Of a stretch of DNA of 22,646 nucleotides, positions 20,182 to 22,646 are shown in pieces. The DNA lies in assembly GCA_016181165.1 (NCBI GenBank), contig JACOZU010000016.1, positions 1-22,646 of the forward strand, read 5' to 3'. The notes under the pieces are model-generated. The model ran no database searches. It was not told the DNA's origin and saw only the letters and a program-made list of their open reading frames with translations. The position numbers and the translations under genes are program-made. The DNA is from Candidatus Woesebacteria bacterium. Lineage in GTDB: Bacteria; Patescibacteriota; Microgenomatia; UBA8517. Numbering within the stretch: position 1 is the stretch's first letter; every line of letters begins with the position of its first letter.

Positions 20182-20205
20182 ATCCCGATTCAATCGGGAT
20201 TTTTT
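20182..20205 (+). terminator. Intrinsic terminator 1 after tRNA-Cys
   Basis: Perfect 8-bp stem ATCCCGAT/ATCGGGAT (20182-20189, 20193-20200), loop TCA, followed by a T-run to 20205. It would end the tRNA-Cys transcript 42 nt after the CCA. It also lies ~2 nt after the predicted start of a transcript from the TATAAT at 20168. Confidence 0.75.
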
Positions 20206-20210
20206 GTTGC

Positions 20211-20236
20211 CCCAGAGCAATCTGCTCTGGGTTTTT
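20211..20236 (+). terminator. Intrinsic terminator 2 / leader hairpin before the M23 gene
   Basis: Perfect 9-bp stem CCCAGAGCA/TGCTCTGGG (20211-20219, 20223-20231), loop ATC, followed by five T (20232-20236). It stands 13 nt before the M23 ATG, so it may be a backup terminator for tRNA-Cys or a regulatory leader structure. Confidence 0.7.
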
Positions 20237-20249
20237 GTATCTGCCCGAT

Positions 20250-20918
20250 ATGACAAAACTAACTTTAAATCTGCCCAAATACCGCCTTTACATCAGCATC
20301 GCTAACAGGCGGGGGTCTTTATTTGGAGAGCCTCTTATTCCTGATATAGAAAAAATCCAAAAAGATAAAAAGGGCCACAAATTTTCAAGATTCTTCAGAC
20401 ACATTTTTGGGCACAAAAGCATCAGAAAAATCCTTGGTGGAAACTTGGCCATCATGTTTATTGCAAGCACTCTTTTGCCCAATAATTCACTTGCCAATGT
20501 GGAGACAGAAGATATGGTTATTGAAGAAACTAATACTCCTTTAACCACAAAAAGGATTGTTAGATATCCCACTAACGAAGTAAAAATTACCCAAGGATAC
20601 AGGCTTTTTCACCCGGGAATTGACTTCGACGGTGTTACGGGAGACAAAATCTACCCCGTCAAAGACGGTCATATTGAAGCTATTTCTCTTTCAAAATACG
20701 CCTATGGAAACGCCATTATTGTCAAGCACGGAGACGGGCTCTCTTCTTTATATGCCCACCTTTCCAAGATTAACGTTAACGAAAAACAGGAAGTGACCAC
20801 CAATACCGTCATCGGTGAAATGGGCGCCACCGGCCGAGCCTTTGGAGACCACCTCCATTTAGAAGTCTATAAAAACGGAATACCGATAAATCCTTATTCC
20901 GTTCTTCCAAGGCTGTAA
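20250..20918 (+). CDS. M23-family (LytM/NlpD-type) metallopeptidase
   Basis: 222 residues from the ATG at 20250; the frame is open back to 20037, but that would read through tRNA-Cys and two terminators. A basic N-terminal region (~1-60, with KFSRFFRHIFGHKSIRK) precedes one hydrophobic segment (~61-76), giving an exported or membrane-anchored protein. The M23 domain is at the C-terminus: zinc ligands H121 and D125 in HPGIDFDG, YAHLSKI with H170, and DHLHLEV with H201 and H203. All catalytic residues are present, so it should be an active peptidoglycan endopeptidase cutting peptide cross-bridges, possibly those shaped by the FemAB-like enzymes. No substrate-binding LysM or SH3 domain is attached. 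The AlkA-like gene converges 1 nt downstream. Confidence 0.9.
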   Translation: MTKLTLNLPKYRLYISIANRRGSLFGEPLIPDIEKIQKDKKGHKFSRFFRHIFGHKSIRKILGGNLAIMFIASTLLPNNSLANVETEDMVIEETNTPLTTKRIVRYPTNEVKITQGYRLFHPGIDFDGVTGDKIYPVKDGHIEAISLSKYAYGNAIIVKHGDGLSSLYAHLSKINVNEKQEVTTNTVIGEMGATGRAFGDHLHLEVYKNGIPINPYSVLPRL

Positions 20919-20919
20919 G

Positions 20920-21513
20920 CTAGTCGTTGTCGATCACCTTCCAGAGGTACCACGAAGCCGGAGTCCTAAAGGGTTTCCAACGCTCAGCAAATTTGCCAAT
21001 CTTTTGAGAAGAAATTCTCCTTTTGAGTAATCTATGTATTCCCTTTTGAATTCCCAAATCGTCGACCGGGAAGACGTCGGGCCTTGCAAGAGAAAACATC
21101 AGAAACATCTCCGCCGTCCATTTTCCTATCCCTTTAACGGCGATTAGTTCCTTCATTACTTCTTCATCCGTTAGTTTATCTAAAATTTTAATTTTGAGTT
21201 TTGAGCTTTTAACTCTTTGGGCCAAATCTTTGATATAAGAACATTTGGCATAGGAAAGGCCGCATTTTCTTAATTCCTCGGTTTTTAATTTTCCGAGTTT
21301 TTCCGGAGTTATTTCTCCGCCACACCTTTCTTTAACCCTTTCAAAAATAGTCCGGGCGGCTTTTCCGGAAAGTTGCTGGGAAGTGATGGCGTCGACCAGG
21401 TCGACGAAGTAATCTTTTTTCTTACTGGGTCTTATTTTACAGGGGCCGTACCTTTTAATAAGAGGGCCTATATATCTATCTCTAAGAAGAATCTTTTCTG
21501 CCGCTCCCCACAT
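20920..21513 (-). CDS. DNA-3-methyladenine glycosylase II (AlkA-like, HhH-GPD)
   Basis: 197 residues consisting of the HhH-GPD core only; the N-terminal domain of E. coli AlkA is absent, as in many compact bacterial forms. Visible: AITSQQLSGKAARTIFERV (42-60), the helix-hairpin-helix LIAVKGIGKWTAEMFLMFSL (123-142), and FPVDDLGIQKG (148-158), where the catalytic aspartate sits at D151/D152. It removes alkylated bases such as 3-methyladenine in base excision repair. Promoter: a perfect TATAAT with extended-10 TGa ends 6 nt before the ATG, so it can be transcribed separately from groEL upstream, as a leaderless mRNA. Confidence 0.92.
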   Translation of the reverse strand: MWGAAEKILLRDRYIGPLIKRYGPCKIRPSKKKDYFVDLVDAITSQQLSGKAARTIFERVKERCGGEITPEKLGKLKTEELRKCGLSYAKCSYIKDLAQRVKSSKLKIKILDKLTDEEVMKELIAVKGIGKWTAEMFLMFSLARPDVFPVDDLGIQKGIHRLLKRRISSQKIGKFAERWKPFRTPASWYLWKVIDND

Positions 21514-21528
21514 GGAGAAATTATATCA
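21514..21528 (-). promoter_or_regulatory. Extended -10 promoter of the AlkA-like gene
   Basis: On the minus strand TGATATAAT (21528-21520) holds a perfect TATAAT with TGn, followed by six bases and the ATG at 21513. The clearest example in the window of the -10/6 nt/start layout. The -35 region falls in the groEL 3' end and is poor. Confidence 0.65.
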
Positions 21529-21533
21529 GAGAG

Positions 21534-22646
21534 TTAATATTCCATTCCCCCGCCGGGGACTGGGGGTTCTTCCTTCTCGGGAAGGCTCGTAATCAAACCC
21601 TCGGTGGTTAAAACCATCATGGCAACGCTGGCTGCATTTTGCAACGCTGTTCTTGTAACTTTTAACGGGTCTAAAATTCCAAATTTGGTCATTGACCCGA
21701 ATTCTCCGGTTAGGGCATTATACCCATAATCGGTGTCGGCTGCTTCCTCGATTTTTCGTAAAACATAGCCGTCGTCCTCGCCTGCATTCTTAGCCAACCA
21801 GCGAATCGGCTGTTCCAAAGCCTCTTTAACTATCTCGATGCCAACTTTCTCGTCTTCGGAATCGGCCGTGAGCTTGTTAAGAGCTTTCCTGGCGCGAAGT
21901 AAAGCAACCCCTCCGCCCGGAACAATCCCCTCCTCAACCGCTGCTTTGGTGGCACCCACCGCGTCCTTGACTCTTTCTTTTTTCTCGTTAAGTTCAATCT
22001 CGGTGGCCGCTCCGACATTGATTTGGGCGACTCCCCCGGAAAGCTTGGCCAGTCTTTCCTCAAGTTTTTCTTTATCAAAATCGCTATCGCTGGCTGCAGT
22101 CTGTTTTTTAAGAAGGGTAATTCTGGCGTTGATGTCGCTTTTAACTCCTTTGCCGCCAATTATCCTGGCATTATCCTTGTCTGCCCAGACTTTTTCGGCC
22201 TGGCCAAGGTCCTCAACTTCAATGCCTTCAAAGGTTTTTCCCGTATCTTCGCTAATCACCACTCCTCCCGTTAAGATGGCGATATCCTCAAGCATCTCTT
22301 TTCGCCTGTCGCCAAATCCCGGAGCCTTAATTGCCAGAACATTAAATGTTCCCCGAAGCTTATTGACAACGAGGGTAGCCAAAGCCTCGCCTTCAATTTC
22401 GTCGGCAACAATCACCAAATTTTTGGAAACCTTGACGAATTTCTCCAAAAAAGGAAGAAGGTCGGCAATGGCCGAAATTTTCTTATCGGTTAAAAGAAGA
22501 TAGACATCCTCAATTTCGGCCTCCATTTTTTCGGGGTTGGTTACAAAGTAGGCGGAGGCATAACCTTTATCAAACTCCATCCCTTCTTTGTATTCAATGT
22601 CTATTGTCAAGCCCTTGCCCTCTTCAACCGTAACTACCCCGTCCCT
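21534..22646 (-). CDS. groEL: Chaperonin GroEL (Hsp60), C-terminal ~370 residues
   Basis: The frame is open through the right edge, so the N-terminal part lies outside. Visible: the apical domain (GMEFDKGYASAYFVTNPEKM, LVIVADEIEGEALATLVVNK, KAPGFGDRRKEMLEDIAILT), the intermediate domain (RITLLKKQ..., LAKLSGGVAQINVGAATE, the VGATKAAVEEGIVPGGGVAL stretch with the catalytic-loop aspartate upstream), and the C-terminal equatorial domain (DPLKVTRTALQNAASVAMMV, LTTEGLI). It folds proteins in the cytoplasm as a double ring with GroES. The tail is short, ending PPVPGGGMEY rather than the long GGM repeat of E. coli. No groES is seen here. The stop is 20 bp upstream of the AlkA-like gene. Confidence 0.97.
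   Translation of the reverse strand, partial: RDGVVTVEEGKGLTIDIEYKEGMEFDKGYASAYFVTNPEKMEAEIEDVYLLLTDKKISAIADLLPFLEKFVKVSKNLVIVADEIEGEALATLVVNKLRGTFNVLAIKAPGFGDRRKEMLEDIAILTGGVVISEDTGKTFEGIEVEDLGQAEKVWADKDNARIIGGKGVKSDINARITLLKKQTAASDSDFDKEKLEERLAKLSGGVAQINVGAATEIELNEKKERVKDAVGATKAAVEEGIVPGGGVALLRARKALNKLTADSEDEKVGIEIVKEALEQPIRWLAKNAGEDDGYVLRKIEEAADTDYGYNALTGEFGSMTKFGILDPLKVTRTALQNAASVAMMVLTTEGLITSLPEKEEPPVPGGGMEY

Noticed and set aside
20037..20249. Upstream extension of the M23 peptidase frame
   Set aside because: It would translate through tRNA-Cys and two terminators; the ATG at 20250 is the sensible start.
20003..20278. Upstream extension of the PEGA-SH3b frame
   Set aside because: Runs antisense through tRNA-Cys; a -35/-10 promoter and a membrane anchor fit the ATG at 20002.
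21838..22503. 221-codon open frame on the plus strand opposite groEL
   Set aside because: Antisense shadow of a strongly conserved gene; low-complexity Ser/Leu/Ala-rich translation with no recognisable domain.
1..22646. UGA recoded as glycine (code 25), as in some Patescibacteria
   Set aside because: TGA ends several intact genes at family-typical positions (for example metG and the first FemAB gene), and no conserved glycine is encoded by TGA.
1..22646. CRISPR arrays, insertion sequences, phage genes
   Set aside because: No spaced direct repeats, transposase or integrase motifs or phage structural genes were seen on either strand.

Overview
The window looks like a chromosomal segment of a Candidate Phyla Radiation (Patescibacteria) bacterium, most likely a Microgenomates-type lineage. 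This is inferred from gene content and style: tightly packed genes with 1-28 nt overlaps, compact single-chain enzymes, paired FemAB-like proteins, a small membrane protein with QYxNPF repeats next to a Cys-rich repeat surface protein, and many start codons about 6 nt behind a -10 hexamer. UGA is used as a stop, so the standard bacterial code fits. No rRNA, CRISPR array, prophage or insertion sequence is visible.

Layout. 1-2382 (+): the 3' end of a UvrD/PcrA helicase, an intact FemAB-like protein, a second FemAB-like gene split by a frameshift, and a short ASCH-domain protein. 2356-6245 (-): a helicase-nuclease with a probable Fe-S nuclease domain, co-transcribed with an RmuC-like protein. 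A compact divergent promoter then serves a small membrane protein. 6662-10009 (+): a TrpR/YerC-like regulator, metG and a membrane GT2 glycosyltransferase. 9924-10613 (-): a HigBA-like toxin-antitoxin pair with a perfect palindrome inside the antitoxin promoter. 10736-12776 (-): a UXS-like UDP-glucuronate decarboxylase, an SRPBCC protein and an HD (SpoT/MESH1-like) hydrolase, preceded by a 21-codon remnant of another Rossmann-fold gene. 12860-19208 (+): a surface and glycan locus with the NPF-repeat membrane protein, the Cys-rich secreted protein, two GT-C glycosyltransferases, a DUF1648-like membrane protein, a WecA/MraY-like phosphoglycosyl transferase and a UbiA/DPPR-synthase-like prenyltransferase. 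19166-20002 (-): a PEGA plus SH3b envelope protein. Then tRNA-Cys and an M23 peptidase (+), and finally an AlkA-like glycosylase and the 3' part of groEL (-).

How the genes fit together. The right half is dominated by envelope work: a lipid-linked sugar starter (WecA-like), a polyprenyl-phosphate pentose donor (UbiA-like), GT-C transferases that use lipid-linked sugars, nucleotide-sugar supply (UXS), and surface proteins or peptidoglycan-modifying proteins (FemAB, PEGA-SH3b, M23). The left half and far right hold DNA-maintenance genes (helicases, RmuC, AlkA).

Three genes carry a one-base frameshift, each at or next to a homopolymer (about 1745, 15258 and 18360). One of these sits on an exact A AAA AAG heptamer, so either programmed frameshifting or a consensus error is possible. 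The strongest regulatory signal is a recurring promoter design: a -10 hexamer, exactly 6 nt, then the start codon, which implies leaderless mRNAs.
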